Assembly: GCA_025351345.1 (NCBI GenBank)
Contig: JANXWB010000008.1
Coordinates: 1 to 64,000 of the forward strand
DNA length: 64,000 bases
Reading direction: 5' to 3'
Origin: Synechococcales cyanobacterium GL140_1_metabat_312
Lineage (GTDB): Bacteria > Cyanobacteriota > Cyanobacteriia > Leptolyngbyales > Leptolyngbyaceae
In this document: piece after piece, positions 54,599-63,246 of the stretch
Numbering within the stretch: the stretch's first letter is position 1
Layout of the letters: each line of letters opens with the position of its first letter
The notes under the pieces: generated by a model
The model's input: only the letters and a program-made list of their open reading frames with translations
What the model was told of the DNA's origin: nothing
Databases searched by the model: none
Position numbers and translations under genes: made by a program

Positions 54599-55141
54599 TT
54601 AAGCGCCTGCGCCTGTTAGCTTACGGGCTTCGCTACTAAGTTGACGGGCAACAGCGCTAGTGACAATTCCAGTAATTGGTAGGCTGCGGATACGTTGATA
54701 TTCTTTGACGAGACGGAAGGTTTGGTTACCGTAGTAGCCACTAATGCGAAACTTTTTGGCGGCGGGAACAGAGCTAGAGCTGTCTATTTCACCTAAAATA
54801 CTTGTGTTGGTCTTAGGATCGGCAAGTAATACAATTGTGAGGTTGTTCTGGACATCTCGCACTTGGGCATCGACATTATCATAGAGGTTCTGACCAATTT
54901 CGCCCGTCGCTGGAAGTAGTCGATCGCATTGAAACTGAAACACAGCGGCTCGCGTATAAGCGTCTAGGGTTGTCGAATTTCGGACGGTTGTCGCACTTGT
55001 CGTACTGCCGACAGCTGCCGCATCAAAGGCTCCATTTTCATTGCCAATGCCAAACAGTCCCCGTGGACCCATGGCGTAGCCTAACCCATCGAGATTATCC
55101 CGAAGATGCATCAAGATATCTTGTGTCAATGTGAATGCCAT
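54599..55141 (-). CDS. Peptidoglycan-binding (PG_binding_1) domain protein
   Basis: A 180-residue protein made essentially of two peptidoglycan-binding-like three-helix motifs: YTRAAVFQFQCDRLLPATGEIGQNLYDNV (about 59-90) and GYYGNQTFRLVKEYQRIRSLPITGIVTSAVARQL (about 135-170). No signal peptide is visible at MAFTLTQDILMHLRDNLDGLGYAMG. It may be cytoplasmic, exported by another route or part of a phage-tail-like context, none of which is seen nearby. Function unknown. Confidence 0.7.
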   Translation of the reverse strand: MAFTLTQDILMHLRDNLDGLGYAMGPRGLFGIGNENGAFDAAAVGSTTSATTVRNSTTLDAYTRAAVFQFQCDRLLPATGEIGQNLYDNVDAQVRDVQNNLTIVLLADPKTNTSILGEIDSSSSVPAAKKFRISGYYGNQTFRLVKEYQRIRSLPITGIVTSAVARQLSSEARKLTGAGA

Positions 55142-55260
55142 AACGAAAACCTAAAATAAAGTTGGGCAAGATAAATCTTTCTAATATTGTGCATGGAATT
55201 AGGCAAAGCGTCAGCTTATACTCAACGGGTTGTAACGTATTGTATTTTGTACCTGCCGTC

Positions 55261-55902
55261 ATGCTTGAACCGTCTCCCCCATCAGTACCTGAATCTCCAT
55301 CTCTCAAAGAGTCTAAGAAGTCGTCCCTTGTTGAAAATATTAAGGTTTTAGCGATCGCTTTAGTGATTGCCTTATTAGTGCGGACGTTTGTTGCGGAACC
55401 TCGATTTATTCCATCTGGATCCATGGAGCCGACCATGTTGATTAACGATCGGTTTATTGCAGAGAAGGTTTCCTATGAGTTTCGTAATCCGATGGCCGGG
55501 GAAATCGTGATTTTTAGTGCACCGGAGATGTTGCAAAAGATGGCGGGCTATAGCAGCGATCAAGTTTTGATTAAACGCCTCATTGGGATACCGGGCGATC
55601 GGATTGCAATTCATAAAGGCGTAGTCTCGGTGAATGGTGTGATGCTGACGGAGCCTTATATCAAGGAAGCTCCAAACTATGATTGTCCCGGCCTATCATC
55701 AAAGGATTCGTTTTTTTGTCAGGGTCTTGCAGCGAATAATCTAGACAGCTTTGAAGTGCCGCCGGAGATGTATTTTGCGATGGGAGACAATCGAAATAAT
55801 AGTTCCGATTCTCATGTGTGGGGATTCTTGCCCAAAAGCAACATTATTGGCCGTGCGGTTCTCAGGTTTTTCCCGATCGATCGAATGGGTGGTCTGTCAT
55901 GA
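55261..55902 (+). CDS. lepB: Signal peptidase I
   Basis: A 213-residue type I signal peptidase that removes signal peptides from exported proteins. One N-terminal membrane helix (LAIALVIALLVRTFV), the nucleophile S54 in PSGSMEPTM, and the general base K105 in VLIKRLIGIPGDRIAI. The conserved final box reads YFAMGDNRNNSSDSHVWGFLP. The frame runs 33 codons further upstream, but ATG 55261 opens a normal N-terminus (acidic/Pro-rich tail then helix). Divergent from the peptidoglycan-binding gene. Confidence 0.95.
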   Translation: MLEPSPPSVPESPSLKESKKSSLVENIKVLAIALVIALLVRTFVAEPRFIPSGSMEPTMLINDRFIAEKVSYEFRNPMAGEIVIFSAPEMLQKMAGYSSDQVLIKRLIGIPGDRIAIHKGVVSVNGVMLTEPYIKEAPNYDCPGLSSKDSFFCQGLAANNLDSFEVPPEMYFAMGDNRNNSSDSHVWGFLPKSNIIGRAVLRFFPIDRMGGLS

Positions 55903-55985
55903 AGTATGAATTAGAAAGGTTGAATTGTGAATGCGATCGGGGATGCGATCGATTAGTAGAGTTCCCATTTTAGGAATGTTTTACA

Positions 55986-58202
55986 ATGGATTTATTTGAT
56001 CATCAGCGTCAACTATTAATTGATGCAGAAGCTCCTTTAGCCGCTCGGATGAGACCTCGAACGTTGGATGAGTTTGTTGGACAGGGCGCTATTGTAGGTG
56101 AAGGGCGATTATTGCGGCGTGCGATTCAAGCGGATCAATTGTCATCATTATTGTTTTATGGGCCACCCGGAACAGGAAAGACCACACTGGCGCGAATTAT
56201 TGCGAATACTACGGAAGCTCACTTTATTGCCATTAATGCGGTGCTGTCTGGGGTACAGGCGATTAGAGATGCAACTTCGGTGGCACAAGAAAAGCGTGGC
56301 CTCTATCAACAAAAAACAATTCTATTTATCGATGAAGTTCATCGGTTTAATAAATCCCAACAGGATGCACTACTGCCTTGGGTCGAAAATGGCACGGTGG
56401 TTTTGATTGGGGCAACGACAGAGAATCCTTATTTTGAAGTGAATAAGGCATTAGTCAGCCGATCGCGTTTGTTTCAACTTAAACCCTTACAATCCGAGGA
56501 TTTAAAACAAATTGCTCATCAGGCATTGAACGATTCTAGTCGAGGATACGGCGATCGTCGAGTGGTAATCGATGAGGATGCACTTGATCATTTGGTCAAT
56601 ATTGCTAATGGTGATGCAAGAACATTGTTGAATGCTTTGGAATTATCAGTTTCGACGACTATTCGCAATGATGCGGGAATGATTTGTATTACTTTGGCGA
56701 TCGCAGAGGAATCTATTCAACAACGGGCAGTACTTTACGATAAAGAAGGCGATGCCCATTTCGATATTATTAGTGCATTTATTAAAAGTTTGCGTGGGAG
56801 CGATCCGGATGCAGCGATGTATTGGCTTGCTCGAATGGTGTATGCCGGGGAAGACCCAAGATTTATATTTCGCAGAATGGTGATCTTTGCGGGGGAAGAT
56901 GTGGGAATGGCTGAACCACAGGCGATCGTTGTGGTCAATAGTTGTGCAATGGCATTCGATCGGGTGGGAATGCCGGAAGGTCGCTATCCCTTGGCACAGG
57001 CAGCTTTGTATCTAGCGACTTGTGCAAAATCAAATAGTGTGATGGGCTTTTTTGATGCATTGGCGGTGGTTGAAAAAGAACGAGAAGCCGAAGTTCCTAA
57101 TCCATTGCGAGACAATAGCCGAGATCAGGAGGGCTTTGGTCATGGCAAGGGGTATTTGTATCCTCATTCATACCGCGATCATTGGGTGGTGCAGCAGTAT
57201 TTACCCACAGCGCTTCAGGGGCAGGTATTTTATCAACCTTCAAATCAAGGGTATGAACTTAAAATTGCGAATACGGTAGCGAGACACCGTGAAGCTCAAT
57301 GTGAGGCTCAATTGGCTTCGATCGTAGAAGTTAACCCGGAACAGCTTTCCACAGGGCCGATCGATCGTCAAACCGACCAATGGCTTCAAAGAACGCTTAG
57401 TCAGACAGGGGCAAATTTAGGAGCAGTACGCGATCGGATCTTTGATAACGCTAAATTGCAGCGACATCATGTGGTGTTGGATTTGAATGCAGGGAGTGGA
57501 CTCTTAACCTGGGAAGCAGTGCGGCGAGTTCCAGAAGGGGGCGTTTATGCCTGTGGGGATAATGTTCAAACTGTTGCAGCGCTTCAGGAACAAGCTTCAG
57601 CATTACCTCAATTGATACAACCGATCGTGCTGAATATGTTGAATAAAATAGATGATTTGATTGTACAACTATCTCCAGAATTGCAATTCAATTGTATTCT
57701 AGGTCGTAATATTTACCGTAGTTTTTCAGAGAATACTATTGAATCACTCAGCCAATTTCTAGACTCTTCCGGGCGCTGGATCTTAGCAGAAACTATTCCC
57801 CAAGCGGCCCAACGATTGTATTCATTTCTCGATCGGAATTTGATTGACGTTGATTTGTACGATCGGATCTCCACTGCTGAAGAGTCGCATTACCAGCCGA
57901 ATGGAGCGCAATATTTAAATCTAGATAAATTGAGTCAAACTTTTGTACAAGCCGGATTCACGATCACGATCGAACAGGTGACATCTAAGACTGAACTCTA
58001 TGTTTCGGAAGCTTTATGCGATCGGTGGTTTGGACGAAACTCAACCTACATCCAACAACTGCGCGAGTATCTAGATCAAACTCAAGTTGAGACTATTCGA
58101 CAATTATTTTTGACTCGTCTATTGAAACAAACCGTAACGTTTGAAGGAACGATCGCCTACATTACAGCAATTCGTTCCTATGACCAGTTAGGAAATGGCT
58201 GA
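55986..58202 (+). CDS. rarA: RarA/MgsA AAA+ ATPase fused to a SAM-methyltransferase-like domain
   Basis: A 738-residue fusion. Residues 1-430 are a replication-associated recombination ATPase: RMRPRTLDEFVGQ, Walker A GPPGTGKTT (59-67), Walker B LFIDEVHRFNKSQQDALLPWVE, sensor 1 GATTENPYFEVN, and the C-terminal MgsA tetramerisation region with ALYLATCAKSNSV and HSYRDHWVVQQYLP. Residues about 480-700 read as a class I methyltransferase fold (VVLDLNAGSGLLTWEAVRR, then VYACGDNVQTVAAL). RarA acts at stalled forks. This fusion is a known cyanobacterial arrangement; the added domain has no described substrate. Confidence 0.88.
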   Translation: MDLFDHQRQLLIDAEAPLAARMRPRTLDEFVGQGAIVGEGRLLRRAIQADQLSSLLFYGPPGTGKTTLARIIANTTEAHFIAINAVLSGVQAIRDATSVAQEKRGLYQQKTILFIDEVHRFNKSQQDALLPWVENGTVVLIGATTENPYFEVNKALVSRSRLFQLKPLQSEDLKQIAHQALNDSSRGYGDRRVVIDEDALDHLVNIANGDARTLLNALELSVSTTIRNDAGMICITLAIAEESIQQRAVLYDKEGDAHFDIISAFIKSLRGSDPDAAMYWLARMVYAGEDPRFIFRRMVIFAGEDVGMAEPQAIVVVNSCAMAFDRVGMPEGRYPLAQAALYLATCAKSNSVMGFFDALAVVEKEREAEVPNPLRDNSRDQEGFGHGKGYLYPHSYRDHWVVQQYLPTALQGQVFYQPSNQGYELKIANTVARHREAQCEAQLASIVEVNPEQLSTGPIDRQTDQWLQRTLSQTGANLGAVRDRIFDNAKLQRHHVVLDLNAGSGLLTWEAVRRVPEGGVYACGDNVQTVAALQEQASALPQLIQPIVLNMLNKIDDLIVQLSPELQFNCILGRNIYRSFSENTIESLSQFLDSSGRWILAETIPQAAQRLYSFLDRNLIDVDLYDRISTAEESHYQPNGAQYLNLDKLSQTFVQAGFTITIEQVTSKTELYVSEALCDRWFGRNSTYIQQLREYLDQTQVETIRQLFLTRLLKQTVTFEGTIAYITAIRSYDQLGNG

Positions 58203-58286
58203 TTAATGTCTAATTAATGATTGACTATAAAAGATTTTTCTTTATTTTATTGACTATTAGTCTGAGCGCCTTTTTAAAAATTGCCT

Positions 58287-58790
58287 CTAAGATCGTGAAT
58301 GCGCAGCGGTAAGTTTTTCTCTTGGAACAATTTCCAACTGCCAATTTTTGGGTTGATTCAATGCATTTAATTGACCTTGAGCAATTAGCCAAAGTGTCGT
58401 GCGAGTCCGAAGACGGGCGATCGCAACAGGCTGCGAATTAGGATTATCTGACGAGCTGACCCCTCCACAAAAATCGCCTAAGTTCCCGAGATTGAGGCGA
58501 AACCGATCGTTGGCGAAATAATGCTGACTAGGAAGGAGAAATTCGGCATAGACATGATGACGGCCTTTCCAAGGTTGGATGACGATTTTGCTAGGTTGCA
58601 CGACGGTTGGAACGATGTCATTAGGGACAGCAGTTGATCGGATTGGGGGGCAGGCTGATGCGGCGTGGGGACCAGCAGGCAGCTCGATGTCATCAGCTAA
58701 GACAGCCATCAATAGACCGCTACTTATCACGGCGATCGTCAGGATTATGGCAGTGCTAGCAGTGGCAAGGGAGAATTTAAATTTTGGCAC
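58287..58790 (-). CDS. Hypothetical exported protein
   Basis: A 167-residue protein without a family I recognise. An N-terminal signal/anchor helix (ATASTAIILTIAVISSGLLMAVLA) precedes a short beta-rich domain with HHVYAEFLLPSQHYFANDRFRLNLGNLGDFCG and TTLWLIAQGQLNALNQPKNWQLEIVP. It has two cysteines that could form a disulfide. Convergent with rarA (84 bases between stops). It is probably periplasmic. Confidence 0.55.
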   Translation of the reverse strand: MPKFKFSLATASTAIILTIAVISSGLLMAVLADDIELPAGPHAASACPPIRSTAVPNDIVPTVVQPSKIVIQPWKGRHHVYAEFLLPSQHYFANDRFRLNLGNLGDFCGGVSSSDNPNSQPVAIARLRTRTTLWLIAQGQLNALNQPKNWQLEIVPREKLTAAHSRS

Positions 58791-59008
58791 GGGGTGTCAG
58801 AGAATAAGGATATTGATAGTAAAAAAGTGTGGTGAATTTAGAATGGCTGCTTCATGTGGTTGGAGTGTGACGGCGACATATCAGAGGGATGTCGAGCCGA
58901 AGGAATATCGAAGCAACGGGATGTCGAAGTCCTTTGCAAAGTGTCTTATGCTACTTTAAGTCTCTAAATGTTGCAGATCTCGCAAATGCGATCGGAGTCG
59001 AGAACGGT

Positions 59009-59656
59009 ATGGCTGATGTACAGAAAAATTTTATAGGCTCAGTTCCGGTCGATCGGATTCAATACAATGATCAGGGGTTAGTGCCTGCGATCGTTCAAGA
59101 TCACCTAGATGGCACGGTGCTGATGATGGCTTGGATGAATGCTGAGTCATTAAACAAGACCTTAGAAAGCGGCGAAACCTGGTTTTGGAGTCGATCTCGT
59201 CAGGAATTTTGGCATAAAGGCGCAACGTCTGGCCATCCACAAAAGGTCCAAACAATTCGCTATGACTGCGACAGTGATGCCCTATTGGTGACCGTGGAGC
59301 AAGTGGGCGATATTGCTTGTCATACGGGTGCCCGAAGCTGTTTCCATCAAATCGATGGCACGGTTGTTACACCTCCAGCGGATACCTTATCGCAAGTGTT
59401 TGAGGTGATTTGCAATAGACGCGATCGTCCCGATCCAAAGTCTTATACGTGCAAACTTTTGGCAGGCGGAGACAATAGTATTTTGAAAAAAGTCGGTGAA
59501 GAATGTGCAGAAGTAATCATGGCATTCAAAGATAACGATAAGGATGATATTGCTGGGGAAGTGGCCGATTTGTTTTATCACACCATGGTCGGACTAGCGG
59601 CACACCAGGTCGATATTAAAGATGTCTATCGAAAATTGCAGGCGCGGCGCGGGTAG
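59009..59656 (+). CDS. hisIE: Bifunctional phosphoribosyl-AMP cyclohydrolase / phosphoribosyl-ATP pyrophosphatase
   Basis: A 215-residue HisI-HisE fusion for steps two and three of histidine synthesis. The HisI half has [53 protein letters not shown] and [10 protein letters not shown] (zinc cysteines and metal Asp). The HisE half has [18 protein letters not shown] and [14 protein letters not shown]. The reading frame is open 40 codons upstream, but that part has no family character; ATG 59009 is the likely start. Confidence 0.93.
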   Translation: MADVQKNFIGSVPVDRIQYNDQGLVPAIVQDHLDGTVLMMAWMNAESLNKTLESGETWFWSRSRQEFWHKGATSGHPQKVQTIRYDCDSDALLVTVEQVGDIACHTGARSCFHQIDGTVVTPPADTLSQVFEVICNRRDRPDPKSYTCKLLAGGDNSILKKVGEECAEVIMAFKDNDKDDIAGEVADLFYHTMVGLAAHQVDIKDVYRKLQARRG

Positions 59657-59726
59657 GGGATCTGTCGCAGGTAGAGGATCTCTCTTTTTCTCGGCAATAT
59701 ATGGAGAAAAAGAGAATCTAGATTGT

Positions 59727-61214
59727 TTATTGTTTCTGCGGCAACCGAATCTGTATCCAAGCTCCACCTTCCGGATGATTGCGGGCCGTGATTGTTCCCT
59801 TGTGTAATTCTACAATTTGACGAACGATCGCTAGCCCGAGTCCACTGCCGCTGCTGGGTTGAAACGGTTGAATCGGGATTTTGGTTAAGGCTTGAGGACC
59901 AGACGAAAGAGATGTGCTTCCGATCGGTCTCTCGTCTTGACTATAGGCATAGCTTTCAGTGGTTCTAGAACGCGATGGATCAGCTCGATAAAATCGTTCA
60001 AAGATAAAGGGCAAATCTTCTTCTGGAAACCCAACGCCACCGTCAATTAAATCGATTTGAATTAATGTAGCGGTAGTATGAAGTTTTGGGTTGGACTCGG
60101 CGCTTCTGTTTCCAGTGATCATACTGGGATCTTGGATCAAACTAAGCTGAAGTAAAATAGGGCGCTCGGGCAAGGTGTATTTAATACTATTGTCCAGTAA
60201 ATTAACTAATACTCGGTGTAATCGAGCATCTTCACCTTGAAGTCGGAGCGTGTCTGGCCCTTCATAGGTGAGAGTGACTAGCTTGACACTGGCGATCGGT
60301 TCTAGGGTCAGCCATGCCGATCGAATTAATTCAGGCAAATCAATCAACGTAGCTTTTAAAGGCCGGGTGCCAGCCGTTTCTAAATGGCTTAGGTCAAGAA
60401 TTTCCTGAACTAAAGTACTTAATCGAATACTTTCCACTAACAATCGATCGACCCAAGTTCGTAGCGGTGGCTCTAGACGAGATTGAAGGGTTTCAGCGAC
60501 GAGACGGATGGAGGTGAGCGGGGTTTTTAATTCGTGGGCTACATCCGATGTCCATCGATCGCGCTGCTGAGATAGAGCTTGGACCTCTGCACGACTTTCT
60601 AAAATTACGCCGACCTGATTGCCTCCTTGAAGCGGCAACGCATAGGCTCTTAACGGATGAGCCATCGGGCAGGTGACGTAAGTGACATCTACAGACGTTG
60701 CATAGTGGTTCCATTCCCGCTGACACACTTTATTACTCGATCGGGCTTGGTCTATTAAGGAATCTAAATCATAGGATCGCACCACTTCCATGAGCAACCG
60801 AGGCTCATCCATGTCGTAGTCCTGAATGTCGAGCAATTCAAGGGCGGGGGAATTGCCCCAGATCAATTGATTATCTTCATCCACTTGTAAATAGCCAACG
60901 GGCAAGATCGAGACGATCGCCTTCCAGTTCGAGAGTTGTTCTTCTAAAAAAAGATTGCGTTGTCGTAATAGGTCTAGAGAGCGGAGAAGCTGAGACGTGA
61001 CGGACAAGGATCTAGTCGGGTTGTCAAACGATCGGCGGCATTTTAACTTTTCATGAGAATCGTCATCGCCATCAATTGTACTATTGGGAAATTGAGATCC
61101 CAGATAGTCACGACTAGCACTGTTGGTGGCTCGTTGCAAGGTCTTCAATAACCGCATCCGATAAATCAGCAGCCCTAAGCCCCCGATCCCCAACCCTAAT
61201 AAGAATTCGGCCAA
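59727..61214 (-). CDS. sphS: Sensor histidine kinase, phosphate-type (SphS)
   Basis: A 495-residue sensor kinase. An N-terminal hydrophobic segment (AEFLLGLGIGGLGLLIY) anchors it, a PAS domain spans about 90-205, and the H-box is DVAHELKTPLTS with phospho-accepting H227. The ATPase domain has N-box LLDNSIKYT, G1 DGGVGFPEED, F-box FERFYRAD and G2 GSGLGLAI. A low-complexity insert of about 35 residues (rich in S, T, P, Q) splits the ATP-lid between F and G2 boxes. The N-terminal hydrophobic region plus PAS fits SphS, the phosphate-starvation sensor. Response-regulator partner sphR lies directly upstream (123-base gap). Confidence 0.78.
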   Translation of the reverse strand: MAEFLLGLGIGGLGLLIYRMRLLKTLQRATNSASRDYLGSQFPNSTIDGDDDSHEKLKCRRSFDNPTRSLSVTSQLLRSLDLLRQRNLFLEEQLSNWKAIVSILPVGYLQVDEDNQLIWGNSPALELLDIQDYDMDEPRLLMEVVRSYDLDSLIDQARSSNKVCQREWNHYATSVDVTYVTCPMAHPLRAYALPLQGGNQVGVILESRAEVQALSQQRDRWTSDVAHELKTPLTSIRLVAETLQSRLEPPLRTWVDRLLVESIRLSTLVQEILDLSHLETAGTRPLKATLIDLPELIRSAWLTLEPIASVKLVTLTYEGPDTLRLQGEDARLHRVLVNLLDNSIKYTLPERPILLQLSLIQDPSMITGNRSAESNPKLHTTATLIQIDLIDGGVGFPEEDLPFIFERFYRADPSRSRTTESYAYSQDERPIGSTSLSSGPQALTKIPIQPFQPSSGSGLGLAIVRQIVELHKGTITARNHPEGGAWIQIRLPQKQ

Positions 61215-61337
61215 AACGTTTACCTAGACTCCACTCAAATTTCTGGTCAACTAAATTATCACAAAGGAACTATAAATTAGCGTACTCCAGCAATACGGTA
61301 GATTAGGGCAAACTGCACTACATGTCTAGGTAAATGT

Positions 61338-62117
61338 TTAACCGAGTCGATAGCCGAAGCCTCGCACCGTGACTAAGTGAATGGGACGACTGGGATCGAG
61401 TTCGATTTTTTCACGTAACCAACGAATATGAACATCGACGGTCTTGCTATCCCCAATGAAGTCATGGCCCCACACCCTCTCTAGAAGCTGATCTCGGGAC
61501 CATACCCGTTTAGGATGGCGTAAAAATAGTTCTAAAATCTTAAATTCTTTAGGGGACAAATTAATTTCGACATTGCGGACAATCACCCGGCACTCTTCGG
61601 GATACATGCCAATGTCTTGGTAGGAAAGACTAGGTGGGGCTTTGAGGGTATTTTCAGAGGCAACGATCGCTTCGGATCCACTGTTATTATTAGCCGAAGA
61701 CGGCGGCTGAAATTGGTGCTGGCGACGCAATAATGCACGGCATCGGGCCACCAATTCTCGCATCCCAAAGGGCTTGGTTAGATAGTCATCCGCGCCCACT
61801 TCCAATCCCACCACCCGATCGGTTTCCGTTCCTTTAGCGCTCAACATCAAAATCGGGACGGTGCTACCCTGTCGCCGCAAGAGCCGACACAAATCGAGTC
61901 CATTTATATTGGGCAACATTAAATCTAAAATCACCAAATCCGGTTGTAATCCCGGCGTACTATCAGATGGGTTCTGGAGATTAAGGCGAAGAATTTCCAA
62001 AGCAATTTTTCCATCTGCCACGGTGGTGACCTCATAGCCTTCTTCCGTGAGTGCAAGGGCAACGGTTTCCCGGATTAGTTCTTCATCTTCGATTAACAGG
62101 ATTTGGCCTAAAGTCAT
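61338..62117 (-). CDS. sphR: OmpR-family response regulator (SphR)
   Basis: A 259-residue response regulator. Receiver domain with acidic pair ED(E) at 10-12, phospho-acceptor D65 (LVILDLMLPN), Thr/Ser in MLSAKG and Lys in TKPFG. A linker of about 40 residues leads to a winged helix (VEINLSPKEFKILELFLRHPKRVWSRDQLLERVWGHDFIGDSKTVDVHIRWLREKI). Paired with the downstream kinase, it most likely is SphR, which binds Pho boxes. A short insertion (NLQNPSDSTPGLQ) lengthens the receiver before the phospho-Asp strand. Confidence 0.78.
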   Translation of the reverse strand: MTLGQILLIEDEELIRETVALALTEEGYEVTTVADGKIALEILRLNLQNPSDSTPGLQPDLVILDLMLPNINGLDLCRLLRRQGSTVPILMLSAKGTETDRVVGLEVGADDYLTKPFGMRELVARCRALLRRQHQFQPPSSANNNSGSEAIVASENTLKAPPSLSYQDIGMYPEECRVIVRNVEINLSPKEFKILELFLRHPKRVWSRDQLLERVWGHDFIGDSKTVDVHIRWLREKIELDPSRPIHLVTVRGFGYRLG

Positions 62118-62177
62118 GAATCACTCCGTACGTTAACGCGCCTCAAAAATATGGCTGACCTAAAAATCTGCCTTAAA

Positions 62178-62203
62178 ATTCACTTTAAAAATTCACTTTA
62201 AAA
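62178..62203. repeat. 13-nt tandem duplication at the end of the AEC gene
   Basis: ATTCACTTTAAAA at 62178-62190 is repeated at 62191-62203, reaching into the last codons of the AEC permease gene. The duplication overlaps its stop codon. Confidence 0.8.
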
Positions 62204-63178
62204 AATCCATAACCACACTGGAATCATAAAGAGCAAAACAATGGTGCTAAGGGCAATACTACTCGCGGGTAAGTCCCGATTCATATCGTACTCTTCTGCC
62301 AGAATTAAACTCGCAAATGCACTAGGCATTCCCGCCATTAACACCAAGCCCAACCTTACATCGCCTGTCAATCCCAAAAGTGATGTTCCAACGCCCACGA
62401 TCGCAGGCAACACAAGCATTTTCAGCCCCACAGGCAACACAGCATTCCGTAAACTTTTCCAACCATTAATCTGGGCCAACCGCAGCCCCATCAATAAAAA
62501 TGATGTGGGTACAACAAACATTAGGGATGAGCTGGCACAAATTTCAATATTCACAGGAAAAACAGTTCCCCGACTCAGATAGCCAAATCCACAGGCCCAA
62601 AGTGATGGCACGGTCAAAATATCGCGGGCCAGAATCCACCCTGAGGCGCGGCTTTCTCGTTCACCAAAATGGCTGGCAATCAATACGCCAATGAAATAGG
62701 TGCCAATAATGTTTTGCGTCAAACTAAAGAATACAGCCCAGCTAAAGGCGGATGGCTCTAAAATCGTCGGCAGAATCCCTAAGCCAACAAATCCCGTATT
62801 GCCTAACATTGCCGCAATAATGAACGGCCCATATTGGCTATGATCGTAGTTTGGCAACAGCAAAGGTAACGTCGCCTTTTTAGCCTCGTATTGATGTTTT
62901 ACAAATTCAACGGACTGCAACGCAATCCACGCCATCAGTAATCCCACCCCCAAGGTGCCGACGGTAATGGCGGGAGCAAGGCCAATTTCTCCAGAGATTT
63001 TACAGTGGCGTGACAAGTCAAAGATCTGCCACGGTACCCCAAACCAATACAAAGCGCGTCCGAGCCAATAGGGCGTTTTCTCAGGCAACACCCTCAGCAA
63101 AAAAATTCCAAGGGTAACCCAGAGAATCAGGGGCGTGTAAGCATGTATCAACGTATCAACCATGATTCTCCGCAACAA
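62198..63178 (-). CDS. AEC family (auxin efflux carrier-like) permease
   Basis: A 326-residue membrane protein with ten predicted helices in two inverted sets of five. Family features: YGPFIIAAMLGNTGFVGLGILPTIL (the crossover GN motif), SLMFVVPTSFLLMGLRLAQI and VLMAGMPSAFASLILAEEYDMNRDLPASSIALSTIVLLFMIPVWLWIF. AEC transporters move organic or amino acids; substrate not evident. The GNTG and AGMPSA discontinuous helices are intact. Confidence 0.85.
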   Translation of the reverse strand: MLRRIMVDTLIHAYTPLILWVTLGIFLLRVLPEKTPYWLGRALYWFGVPWQIFDLSRHCKISGEIGLAPAITVGTLGVGLLMAWIALQSVEFVKHQYEAKKATLPLLLPNYDHSQYGPFIIAAMLGNTGFVGLGILPTILEPSAFSWAVFFSLTQNIIGTYFIGVLIASHFGERESRASGWILARDILTVPSLWACGFGYLSRGTVFPVNIEICASSSLMFVVPTSFLLMGLRLAQINGWKSLRNAVLPVGLKMLVLPAIVGVGTSLLGLTGDVRLGLVLMAGMPSAFASLILAEEYDMNRDLPASSIALSTIVLLFMIPVWLWIF

Positions 63179-63246
63179 CGATCGTCATTTTCAAAGCCTA
63201 ATGTGGTAATTGGGGAAGATCATCTAGTCGGATAAGGACATTAATA

